Positions 32,262 through 40,256 of a stretch of 64,000 bases of DNA are shown here, in pieces. Where the stretch lies: the NCBI RefSeq assembly GCF_022347765.1, contig NZ_JAKRFZ010000007.1, forward strand, positions 172,637 through 236,636. The letters run 5' to 3'. Every line of letters begins with the position of its first letter. The first letter of the stretch is position 1. The notes under the pieces were generated by a model, which saw nothing but the letters and a program-made list of their open reading frames with translations, was not told the origin of the DNA and did no database searches. The DNA is from Pseudoalteromonas sp. OOF1S-7. Its GTDB lineage: Bacteria; Pseudomonadota; Gammaproteobacteria; Enterobacterales; Alteromonadaceae. Both the position numbers and the translations under genes were made by a program.

Positions 32262-32278
32262 GGGGGAGCCACTCCCCC
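32262..32278 (+). terminator. GC hairpin after uvrA
   Basis: GGGGGAG and CTCCCCC with a CCA loop, 14 bp after the uvrA stop. The stem is strong, but the downstream sequence ACTCTCTCT is only moderately T-rich, so this is a weak or partial terminator candidate. Confidence 0.45.
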
Positions 32279-32315
32279 ACTCTCTCTAAATACGTCAGAG
32301 AACGGAATAATAATA

Positions 32316-33401
32316 ATGAAACTGGCAATACCCGGGGGTATGCAAAGTGCACTAACCCCCCTGATCGTGGTGCAAAAAAAATGGCAGGCATTTTGGCAGG
32401 CACTCAATGTCGCACAGCGCTGTTATTGCTCGGCCACCATACTGTGCCTGCTTGGCATTTTTAATGAGGCGCCTGAAGACAGCCCTCTTTACCTGGGTGC
32501 ATCACTTCTGGCACTGATAGCCATGACCCGGGAGTTCTGGCCCAGGTTTATTCATCTCTGGGAAAGCTTGCCCGGCAAAGCCGTGATCTTATTGTTTTAT
32601 GCCTTTATTGCCAACTATGCACTGGCCCAGGCGGCTGGCATGGTCAATGACATTACCGGAGTTAATGCCGATCACCTGCCCTATTCCCACAACTTTAGTA
32701 TGCTGCTGTCCGTGCCGACCTGGTTTGTCACCACCAGCATTCTTTTGCTGATCCTGTTGCAGCTCATCCAGCCAGCTTATTTGTTCGTGCTGATGCTGTT
32801 AAGGCCCTTTGGCTTGCACAAATGGTGGCACAGCCCGGATTACCAGTATCCTGTCACCACAGGCTTGGTGCGCTTTTTCTTTGGCTTGTTTTTGCTCTAT
32901 CAAATGGCGGTGTTTATATCCTCAACCGGTATGTCACGAGGCGTAAATAGCTTTTTACAGCATATCTTCGAAGGCTTCACCGGTCAGTCAATAAAGGTCA
33001 ATGTTGCGGTACCAGAAGAATCTCAGAATGTCATCGCGCGCGCGAATGTTGACGCCATTGCAGGTTCAGGGCTTGATGATGTGGCACAAGCAAAACTGGC
33101 AGAAAAACAAGCTGAGCTTGATGAAATCAAGGTGCAGCTATCCACATTTGAAAAAAATGCCGACAACTACGAGCGCCACCTGCAAAATGTACTCACTTAT
33201 TTCATCTATGAGTATGAATCGGACAGTCGCTCGCGTTGTGAAATAACGCCGGGTACCCGGATCATCGAGTTAAACGACTACGAACTGTTAGAGATCACTA
33301 AGATTGATGGCGAGCCGACCCGCTACGAATTTGTTGTTAAACCCTGTATTTCGGCGGCTATTGGACATCAGTTTCGCACTCCCGTTGCCGCAACTCAGTG
33401 A
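32316..33401 (+). CDS. Uncharacterised integral membrane protein with coiled coil
   Basis: 361 residues, family not recognised. Visible: five hydrophobic segments within the first ~210 residues (for example AVILLFYAFIANYALAQAAG and TSILLLILLQLIQPAYLFVL), then a soluble C-terminal part with a charged coiled coil (about 255-290, KLAEKQAELDEIKVQLSTFE) and a Cys-containing end. The ATG has GGAA about 6 nt upstream. It stands alone between uvrA and a convergent thioesterase gene. No function is proposed. Confidence 0.7.
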   Translation: MKLAIPGGMQSALTPLIVVQKKWQAFWQALNVAQRCYCSATILCLLGIFNEAPEDSPLYLGASLLALIAMTREFWPRFIHLWESLPGKAVILLFYAFIANYALAQAAGMVNDITGVNADHLPYSHNFSMLLSVPTWFVTTSILLLILLQLIQPAYLFVLMLLRPFGLHKWWHSPDYQYPVTTGLVRFFFGLFLLYQMAVFISSTGMSRGVNSFLQHIFEGFTGQSIKVNVAVPEESQNVIARANVDAIAGSGLDDVAQAKLAEKQAELDEIKVQLSTFEKNADNYERHLQNVLTYFIYEYESDSRSRCEITPGTRIIELNDYELLEITKIDGEPTRYEFVVKPCISAAIGHQFRTPVAATQ

Positions 33402-33412
33402 TCATTGCATGT

Positions 33413-33808
33413 TTACTGGTTTAGCGCGTACTCAGCGAGCGCACGCTTTTCGTCATCACTCAGCACCTGTGGCGCTTTGGCTGCAAAGTCATATCGCACC
33501 ATCACAGTGCGGCCTTCTGCGCAGCATTCCCCATGCTGCCAGGCTTGCTGTAAGATCACAAAAGAGCTGTTGCCAATTTTTTCAATGGCTGTTTTAACCT
33601 CAACCGCTTGTCCGTAAAACAGCTCGCCTTTAAAAGTCACTTCCACTTTGGCCACAATCAGCTTCCATTGATGTGGATTAAGATCCGGTGTAAAAATTTT
33701 GAAAATAGGCGTGCGCGCCGCTTCAAACCATACCGGGAGTGCGGTATTGTTGATGTGTCCGAGGACATCCGTTTCACTGAAACGCGGCATAAGAGTTTCT
33801 GACAACAT
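33413..33808 (-). CDS. Acyl-CoA thioesterase, hotdog fold (4HBT family)
   Basis: 131-residue hotdog-fold thioesterase. The family motif with the catalytic Asp is at the start (RFSETDVLGHINNTALPVWFE), followed by HQWKLIVAKVEVTFKGELFY. It resembles YbgC/4-hydroxybenzoyl-CoA thioesterase types; substrate is unknown. ATG 33808 (MLSETLMPRF) is chosen over an upstream TTG. It is divergent from the oxygenase gene, whose start is 30 bp away. Confidence 0.85.
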   Translation of the reverse strand: MLSETLMPRFSETDVLGHINNTALPVWFEAARTPIFKIFTPDLNPHQWKLIVAKVEVTFKGELFYGQAVEVKTAIEKIGNSSFVILQQAWQHGECCAEGRTVMVRYDFAAKAPQVLSDDEKRALAEYALNQ

Positions 33809-33837
33809 AATAATTCTAACCAATTTTGGATATCAAC

Positions 33838-34554
33838 ATGACTGATTTTATTCGCATTTATGAAAATGCACTGAGTCCTGAGTTTTGCCAGCAGTTTATT
33901 CAGACCTTTGATAACAGCCCCCACCTGGCTCAGGGAACCACCTCAGGTGGTGTCGACCTCAGTAAGAAAGTCAGTCAGGATCTCTATTTAAATCAATACC
34001 CGGATTATGCGCAGCAATTAACACACATTCAACAAACCACGTCGAAATACCTGTTCGATTATATTGAAGAGCACTTTTTCATGATGATTGGGGCCTTCGG
34101 GCTGAGTGTATTCCACCCGAAAACTGGCCAGCCAGTTAATTTAACCGTTGATAACTTTGAAGAAGTGGGTAAACCACAATTACCTATTTTGACCCAGCAA
34201 TTATTCCGGTTAGGCTCTATTCAGGCTCAGCGCTATCCAACCAACGAAGGCGGATACCCGTACTGGCACAGCGAGGTTTACCCGCAACTACAGCACAACG
34301 AAGCGTTGCACCGCGTACTCTTGTTTATGTTTTATCTCAACGATGTAGAGGAAGGCGGGGAAACCGAGTTTCATTATCAGGACAAGCGTATCAAGCCAAA
34401 ACAAGGCTCGATGGTCATTGCGCCGGCCTACTTTACACACACGCACCGGGGCAACATGCCTCGTTCTAATGACAAGTATATCCTCACATCCTGGGTGTTG
34501 TTCAATCGGGCAGAGCAATTGTATGGTGTCCCGCCTCAGCAGGCCACCAGCTAA
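33838..34554 (+). CDS. 2-oxoglutarate/Fe(II)-dependent dioxygenase, prolyl-4-hydroxylase-like
   Basis: 238-residue protein with the double-stranded beta-helix fold of 2OG-Fe(II) oxygenases. Candidate ligands: His and Glu in WHSEVYP (an HxE rather than the common HxD), the distal His in HTHRGNMP, and a nearby basic residue in SNDKYILTSW for 2-oxoglutarate. The FYLNDVEEGGETEF core is typical of prolyl-4-hydroxylase relatives. The ATG at 33838 has GGA 7 nt upstream. Substrate (protein proline or a small molecule) is unknown. Confidence 0.82.
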   Translation: MTDFIRIYENALSPEFCQQFIQTFDNSPHLAQGTTSGGVDLSKKVSQDLYLNQYPDYAQQLTHIQQTTSKYLFDYIEEHFFMMIGAFGLSVFHPKTGQPVNLTVDNFEEVGKPQLPILTQQLFRLGSIQAQRYPTNEGGYPYWHSEVYPQLQHNEALHRVLLFMFYLNDVEEGGETEFHYQDKRIKPKQGSMVIAPAYFTHTHRGNMPRSNDKYILTSWVLFNRAEQLYGVPPQQATS

Positions 34555-34925
34555 CGACGACGGCGGATAAAGTCCTGCCAGTCGAGCAACAAGGCTTCGA
34601 AGTCTTCGAAGCCACAACCAGCGCTCAGGCCATGTTCTTCCAGGGCAAGCGCGTCATCGCTAAAAGCAGACAACGCCTCCGTTTGCTCATGAAATAAATC
34701 GTGGGCTTCAAACAGGGCTTCCTGGTGTGACACAATCAGGCGCACCTCGCGCCCTTCCAGACAAAACTCATCCCGGTTCGCTTTGATCTCCTTCAGCCGC
34801 GCCAGTAATCCCGGCAATGCCGCATGCTCAAGTTCATCATTCAACCAACGACCCACCAGCTCATGTTCAGCTGACATTTTGACGCGAAATCCACTGATAG
34901 GATCGCGAATAAACTGATACTCCAT
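34551..34925 (-). CDS. yacL: UPF0231 family protein YacL
   Basis: 124-residue acidic protein of the UPF0231/YacL family, recognised by its start (MEYQFIRDPISGFRVKMSAE, then HELVGRWLNDE) and C-terminal CGFEDFEALLLDWQDFI. Function is unknown even in E. coli. The start at 34925 fits the family better than the longer in-frame reading to 35066, because the extra upstream residues resemble nothing in the family. Its stop overlaps the oxygenase stop by 4 bp (convergent genes). Confidence 0.85.
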   Translation of the reverse strand: MEYQFIRDPISGFRVKMSAEHELVGRWLNDELEHAALPGLLARLKEIKANRDEFCLEGREVRLIVSHQEALFEAHDLFHEQTEALSAFSDDALALEEHGLSAGCGFEDFEALLLDWQDFIRRRR

Positions 34926-35059
34926 AGTCACTTCAAGTTCATTTAATACAACCCTGTAAGTATACCTTAACCACGCTGCACTGCATTGTTTAGTCGAGAT
35001 AAACCCGTATAATAACGCCCGGCATTGACAACGTTTCCTTCGCAACCAACGAGTAAGCC

Positions 35060-35965
35060 GTGACATTCATTGATATCCTGTTTCCACTGATTTTCGTCGT
35101 CACCTGTGGCTTTGTGGCTGCGCGGATCCGTTTTATCTCCGCCGCACAACTGGATGGGATCCGGGTTTACATTTTTAACCTCGCCATTCCCGTACTGCTT
35201 TTTTTAAGTATGTTGCGTGCCGATCTGTCGCAGGTAGCATCAGCCTCTCTGCTGCTGGCCTTTTATCTGCCGGTGGTAGTGCTGTACCTGATGGTACTCG
35301 TCTTAATGCGAATTCGCTTTAACCTTACTATGGGCGACGCAGCACTTAGCGCACTGAATAGCACCTACTCGAATACCGTGGTGGTGGGTTTGCCGGTCAT
35401 TCTGGCCGCATTCGGTGAGCAGGCTGCGGCTATGGTGTTTATGATCATCCCGCTGCACAGTGCAGTATTGTTTTCACTGACTTTTGTGTTGGCCCGAAAA
35501 GCAAATGGCGGAGTTGAATGGCTCAAACCGCTGTTTCTGAACCCGGTCGTGCTCAGCATCAGCCTGGGGCTGATCGCCAACCTGATGTCACTGAGCCTAC
35601 CTAGGTTACTGCTGTCAGGTATGGACTGGTTTGCCCAGCCTGCTATTCCAGGCGCACTGTTTGTGCTCGGTGCCAGCCTCGTGCAGTACGGATTTAGGCC
35701 GGTGTGGTTTCCGGCATTGATGATAAGCTTAGTGAAGCTGATGATATTACCTTTGTCCGTTTACCTGACAGCAACCCTGTTGGCACTTGAGCCGCTGCAA
35801 CGCCAGGTCGTGACCCTGATGAGCGCAGCCCCGCTGGGGGTCAATGCCTACCTGGTCGCACGCCAGCTAGCGGTACAACAGGCTATCAGCGCCGGCAGTG
35901 TGGTATTATCCACACTGCTGAGTGTGATCTCTTTCAGTTTGTGGCTGGCTATTTTATCAGTCTGA
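35060..35965 (+). CDS. AEC (auxin efflux carrier) family transporter
   Basis: 301-residue membrane protein with about ten hydrophobic segments and the family pattern LNSTYSNTVVVGLPVILAAFG near residue 110 and TLMSAAPLGVNAYLVA near 265. AEC proteins export or import carboxylates, malonate, malate or auxin-like compounds; the substrate cannot be deduced. It begins with GTG (35060). It is convergent with the small TM2-like gene, stops overlapping slightly. Confidence 0.88.
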   Translation: MTFIDILFPLIFVVTCGFVAARIRFISAAQLDGIRVYIFNLAIPVLLFLSMLRADLSQVASASLLLAFYLPVVVLYLMVLVLMRIRFNLTMGDAALSALNSTYSNTVVVGLPVILAAFGEQAAAMVFMIIPLHSAVLFSLTFVLARKANGGVEWLKPLFLNPVVLSISLGLIANLMSLSLPRLLLSGMDWFAQPAIPGALFVLGASLVQYGFRPVWFPALMISLVKLMILPLSVYLTATLLALEPLQRQVVTLMSAAPLGVNAYLVARQLAVQQAISAGSVVLSTLLSVISFSLWLAILSV

Positions 35966-36181
35966 TGAGCGGTATTTGGCCGCATCAATGATCGACCACA
36001 ATTGCACGATCGCCGCCAGAATCGCTGGTACCACCAGCCACCATAGTGCATATCCGCCAACACAGATGATCGCAAAGATAAGTGCAGCAAGTAAACGTCC
36101 CTGCACTAATTGGCCTAAGCCCGGAAAAAAGACATTACATATCGCGGCAATTACATTGCCTCCTGAACCCTGTCCTGCCAT
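35957..36181 (-). CDS. Small membrane protein, TM2-like
   Basis: 74 residues with two transmembrane helices and the motif NVFFPGLGQLVQGR, which matches the PGxGQxYxGR turn of TM2-domain proteins. The C-terminal WSIIDAAKYRSSD is soluble. Function is unknown; such proteins are common in gammaproteobacteria. It is followed on the other strand by 237 bp of AT-rich sequence before the fatty acid transporter gene. Confidence 0.75.
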   Translation of the reverse strand: MAGQGSGGNVIAAICNVFFPGLGQLVQGRLLAALIFAIICVGGYALWWLVVPAILAAIVQLWSIIDAAKYRSSD

Positions 36182-36418
36182 AAAGACCTCTCTTTTTTAG
36201 TTTCTACTGCGCATTTGACTAGTGACGCGCAGTCAATTCAATCGTATGATTTATCTATTACACGTTTTGTGCCAAATTTATAAACACTTTAAAATCAATA
36301 AAATATAAAATACACGCGGTTCATTCAGCGGTTAATATAGCTTAATTGACTAACTTTTAGCGAATTAAATCACTAAGCTGGAGGCTGAACTGTCGCGCAC
36401 ATTCAATGGGAACTTGTC

Positions 36419-37732
36419 ATGTTAAATCGTCTCACACAGCCACTCAGCCGACTGGTCGAACGCTATTTACCCGACCCTTATGTTTTTGTCTGTTTGCTGA
36501 CCCTGCTGGTGCTTACCCTGGCCAGCGTGCTTACACCTGCATCGCCACTTGAAGCCATCACCGCCTGGGGACACGGGTTCTGGAACCTGCTGCAATTTGC
36601 CATGCAGATGCTATTAATCTTAGTCTGTGGCTATATGTTAGCCAGTACACGCCCCTGTGTAATGGCGCTGAATAAACTGGCAACCCTGGCGCGCACACCC
36701 GCTCAGGCGATCATACTGGTCACCCTGGTTGCAATGCTGGCCAGCTGGTTGAACTGGGGGTTTGGCCTGGTGGTGGGTGCTTTATTTGCCAAAGCACTCG
36801 CTCGCCAGATTGTGGTGGATTATCGCCTGCTGGTTGCCAGTGCTTATTCGGGATTTATTGTCTGGCATGGCGGACTGGCCGGTTCAGTGCCCCTGACCAT
36901 TGCCACCCCGGGACATTTTGCTGAAGCTCAGATAGGCGTTCTGAGCACCAGCCAGACCTTGTTTGCCCCTTTTAACCTGCTTATTTTGGGAGCGCTGCTG
37001 GTGATCATGCCCCTGCTCAACCGCTTTATGCTGCCACCTACCGAGTCGCAGGTCGTGGTTGATCCGGCCAAACTGGCGCACGCTGAGCCACACTGTCGTC
37101 CTGCGATACTGACCCCGGCAGAACGACTTGAGCACAGTGCTTTGCTTGGTATCGCCGTAGGCCTGCTCGGATGTGGCTATCTGCTTTATTATTTTGTGGC
37201 AGCCAACGGCACACTTAATCTCAATAGCGTCATCGCGCTGTTTCTGTTTTTGGCTATTCTGTTACACCGCACGCCTGCTAACGTTTTGCATAGCCTGCAG
37301 GAGGCGATAAAAGGAGGAGCAGGTATTGCTATCCAGTTTCCTTTTTATGCCGGGATCATGGCCGTGATGGTCAAAACCGGACTGGCGCAGCAGATCTCCA
37401 GCGGTTTTGTTGAGGTAAGTAGCAGCACCACCTTGCCATTATGGAGCTTTCTCAGCGCCGGCCTGGTCAATATTTTTGTCCCCTCTGGCGGCGGACAATG
37501 GGCTGTACAAGCACCGATTGTGATCCCGGCGGCCCAGGAGCTGGGCGCCGACATTGCACGTGTTGCGATGGCTGTGGCCTGGGGAGACGCCTGGACCAAT
37601 CTTATTCAACCTTTCTGGGCACTGCCGGTGCTGGCGATTGCCGGCTTAAAAGCAAAAGACATCATGGGATTTTGCCTGCTTCAGTTGCTCGTCAGCGGCG
37701 TTGTGATTGCACTGTTGCTGACTCTGGCTTAG
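36419..37732 (+). CDS. Short-chain fatty acid transporter, AtoE family
   Basis: 437-residue polytopic membrane protein with about twelve helices. The family patterns RYLPDPYVFVCLLTLLV at the start, LNWGFGLVVGALFAK and NIFVPSGGGQWAVQAPIV identify it as an AtoE-type short-chain fatty acid (butyrate/acetoacetate) transporter. No atoDAB genes are adjacent, so it may serve uptake of short-chain acids in another pathway. It has its own promoter region and a hairpin after the stop. Confidence 0.92.
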   Translation: MLNRLTQPLSRLVERYLPDPYVFVCLLTLLVLTLASVLTPASPLEAITAWGHGFWNLLQFAMQMLLILVCGYMLASTRPCVMALNKLATLARTPAQAIILVTLVAMLASWLNWGFGLVVGALFAKALARQIVVDYRLLVASAYSGFIVWHGGLAGSVPLTIATPGHFAEAQIGVLSTSQTLFAPFNLLILGALLVIMPLLNRFMLPPTESQVVVDPAKLAHAEPHCRPAILTPAERLEHSALLGIAVGLLGCGYLLYYFVAANGTLNLNSVIALFLFLAILLHRTPANVLHSLQEAIKGGAGIAIQFPFYAGIMAVMVKTGLAQQISSGFVEVSSSTTLPLWSFLSAGLVNIFVPSGGGQWAVQAPIVIPAAQELGADIARVAMAVAWGDAWTNLIQPFWALPVLAIAGLKAKDIMGFCLLQLLVSGVVIALLLTLA

Positions 37733-37743
37733 ACCTCAAACGT

Positions 37744-37765
37744 GCCGGTCAGTACGCTGACCGGC
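37744..37765. terminator. GC-rich hairpin between convergent genes
   Basis: A perfect 9-bp stem (GCCGGTCAG / CTGACCGGC) with a TACG loop, between the AtoE-type gene and the M50 protease gene. There is no T-tract, so termination is plausible but not certain. Confidence 0.55.
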
Positions 37766-37771
37766 CGAAGG

Positions 37772-38785
37772 CTAGTTTGATAACACCTTAATGGGCAAAC
37801 TCAGCAATACGCTATCAGCATCTGCGAAGTGCCACATAACGCCAATCAAACCCGCGCATACACCGACATAAAGTGCCGTTGAGACAACTTGTCCATAGCG
37901 ATCCAGCGGGATCAGGTGCGCCTGATGACGACCTCGCCATTCCAGTAAAATGTCTATCGTGCCTATTACCAGGAAAAACACCAGCAGCATCAGACCGAAG
38001 ATATAACTGATCAGTACACCCAGCAGGATCCCCGCCAGGCAGATCAGCAAACCGACCCAGGAGCGCATGGAAAAGCTGATACTCTTGAGTACATGACCCC
38101 CATCCAGGGGTAAAATCGGCAACATATTAAACAGGTTAAGCAAGGCGCTTAGCACTGCCACGCCTGCGAATATCTCCAGCCCGGAGGCATAATATAAGAC
38201 CACCGCAGCCACAGAGGCCAGCAAGCCAAAGGCCGGTCCCATCAAAGAAATAATGACATTTTGCCAACGCGTTGTGAGTTTGCCCTCACTGACCGCTAAG
38301 CCACCGACAAATGGAATAAGATAAATCCCTTTGGTTTTTAACCCAAAATAGCGCATTGCCCGGATATGGCCATATTCATGGATCACCAGGCATGCCAGCA
38401 GCATGACCGCAAACTGCCAGGAAAACAGCCAGGCATAACCGGCCAGTGACGCGCCGGCCAGCGCCGCTTTAACCACATTCGCACTTTTCAGTAACTTGAA
38501 GCCCAAAGCGGCAAGCCCGAACCAGCTGCCCTTGTTATCATTATGTGCAACCGGCACTTCGAGCCATTGCCACGGCTCTTCGTTTACCGCGACGGCTAAT
38601 AACCCCTCCGCGAGCCGACTGCGGTCCAGCCGGAGCTGCTGTCCGGCGACCGTCACTGCAACTTGCTGTGCGTCTATGGGCTCATGTGCCAGCCGCTGCT
38701 GGTCCTGATAAACCTCAAGGATCTCCTGGCGGTTCACTAACACAGACACCTGATGGCCTGCTAAGGGAAATTCAATGCGGGTCAT
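37772..38785 (-). CDS. Site-2 protease family (M50) membrane metalloprotease
   Basis: 337 residues with a soluble N-terminal ~100 residues and a membrane-embedded M50 core. The zinc motif HEYGH (CLVIHEYGHIRAMRYF) and the second metal-binding motif LPLDGGH are intact, so it is likely active in intramembrane proteolysis. It is not RseP: there is no PDZ domain and the context differs. Substrate is unknown. It is monocistronic. Confidence 0.88.
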   Translation of the reverse strand: MTRIEFPLAGHQVSVLVNRQEILEVYQDQQRLAHEPIDAQQVAVTVAGQQLRLDRSRLAEGLLAVAVNEEPWQWLEVPVAHNDNKGSWFGLAALGFKLLKSANVVKAALAGASLAGYAWLFSWQFAVMLLACLVIHEYGHIRAMRYFGLKTKGIYLIPFVGGLAVSEGKLTTRWQNVIISLMGPAFGLLASVAAVVLYYASGLEIFAGVAVLSALLNLFNMLPILPLDGGHVLKSISFSMRSWVGLLICLAGILLGVLISYIFGLMLLVFFLVIGTIDILLEWRGRHQAHLIPLDRYGQVVSTALYVGVCAGLIGVMWHFADADSVLLSLPIKVLSN

Positions 38786-38958
38786 ACTGACTCGTCGTTA
38801 ACTATACAGTGTGCCCATTATACGCACTTTTGATTGGCAAGTACCTAGCCTGTTATTCATGTCTGTGGTGATTATTTTGCCCAGCCACCTCACTGTCATG
38901 TGCGTTCTACACCCTATGTACTAAACTTGAAAATAGGTTCCGTACTAAGGATAGCGTT

Positions 38959-40167
38959 ATGCAGCATCAGGCTAAACACATTCTCGTGGTTGACGACTCT
39001 CAAGCCATTCTGGTGGTGATGAAGGCCATACTGGCAGAGCTGGAGGTTGACTACGTTACCACCGTTGCCAGCGCGCCTCAGGCGCTGGAGCTGGTCAGGC
39101 AAACTCCCTTGCAATATGACGCGGTTTTTACCGACCTCAACATGCCAGACATGGATGGCATGGAGCTGATCCGCAAGCTGGGAGAGCTGCGCTACCCTGG
39201 CGGAATCATTATTATTTCCGAGATGGAAGCCAGAGTCATGGACCTGGCTGCGAACCTGGCAAGACAACATAATACCCACTTGATTGGCAACATCGCTAAG
39301 CCAGTGCAGCTCAATGATGTAGACAGGCTGCTGAAGAAACTGGACAGCTTTATTGGTAACGATGATACGGAAGAGCCCTGTGTCACGGAAGATCAATTGC
39401 TGTATGCCATCAGTAACAGTGAAATCACGCCCTTTTATCAACCTAAAGTGCATCGTGGCAGTAAAAAGATCAAAAGTGTGGAGGTGCTTGCGCGCATCGT
39501 TTCTCATCAACATGGCGAAACCTTGCTACCCCACCGATTTATAGGTGTGGCTCAGGACTTGGATTTAATCAATCTGGTGACCTTCCAGTTGTTTGAGAAA
39601 GCCACCAAAGAGTTTCAAAAACTCAGAGCAGAACTCAATTATCCATTTAAGCTCGCGTTTAATCTGTCACCGGTGCAGCTCAATGACAGCGGCTGCCCCG
39701 ATAAGCTGGCACTGATCCTCGAACTCAATCGCCTCGAACCCAAAGAAGTGATCATAGAGATCACCGAAAACCAGCCGATTGTCAGCAGTTTGCAACTGGA
39801 AACCATCAACAGGCTGAGATTACGGGGGTTTGATTTGTCTTTGGATGACTTCGGCACTGGATTTACTAACCTACAGCAACTTAAAAACCTGCCCTTTACC
39901 GAGATCAAACTGGATCGCTCCCTGATCACCTATATAGAGTCTGATCGCTTTTCTCAGGTGCTAGTCGATAGCCTGATTGATATCGCGCAAAACCAGCAAA
40001 TGGATATTGTCGCCGAAGGCATTGAGCGCATCGAAGAATTACAATACCTGGAGAAATACAAGTACAGCTTGCTGATGCAGGGTTACCTGATCAGCCGGCC
40101 CAAAGCCCTGCCCGAGTTTATTCGCTGGATCCATTCATGGCAGAGAATGATCAATTCAAACCCATAA
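38959..40167 (+). CDS. Response regulator with EAL domain (probable c-di-GMP phosphodiesterase)
   Basis: 402 residues: receiver domain (1-125; acidic pocket DDS, phosphoacceptor Asp59 in FTDLNMPD) followed by an EAL domain (about 150-400). In the latter EAL reads EVL (EVLARI), and FNLSPVQL, IEITEN, DDFGTG, IKLD, VAEGIE and QGYLISRP keep the known metal- and substrate-binding residues, so c-di-GMP hydrolysis is likely. No sensor kinase is next to it. It resembles VieA-type or RocR-type proteins in domain order. Confidence 0.9.
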   Translation: MQHQAKHILVVDDSQAILVVMKAILAELEVDYVTTVASAPQALELVRQTPLQYDAVFTDLNMPDMDGMELIRKLGELRYPGGIIIISEMEARVMDLAANLARQHNTHLIGNIAKPVQLNDVDRLLKKLDSFIGNDDTEEPCVTEDQLLYAISNSEITPFYQPKVHRGSKKIKSVEVLARIVSHQHGETLLPHRFIGVAQDLDLINLVTFQLFEKATKEFQKLRAELNYPFKLAFNLSPVQLNDSGCPDKLALILELNRLEPKEVIIEITENQPIVSSLQLETINRLRLRGFDLSLDDFGTGFTNLQQLKNLPFTEIKLDRSLITYIESDRFSQVLVDSLIDIAQNQQMDIVAEGIERIEELQYLEKYKYSLLMQGYLISRPKALPEFIRWIHSWQRMINSNP

Positions 40168-40256
40168 GGGGCTCCGGTGTTAGTCTCACGCTTAAGTGAG
40201 AAGCACAAAGTCTATGTTATAGTATACGTCTAATTTACCCACAATAGGCGCAAACT

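Noticed and set aside
34926..35066. N-terminal extension of YacL
   Set aside because: The extra 47 residues are Arg/Cys-rich, do not resemble the family start and overlap the promoter region of the AEC transporter; ATG 34925 gives the usual protein.
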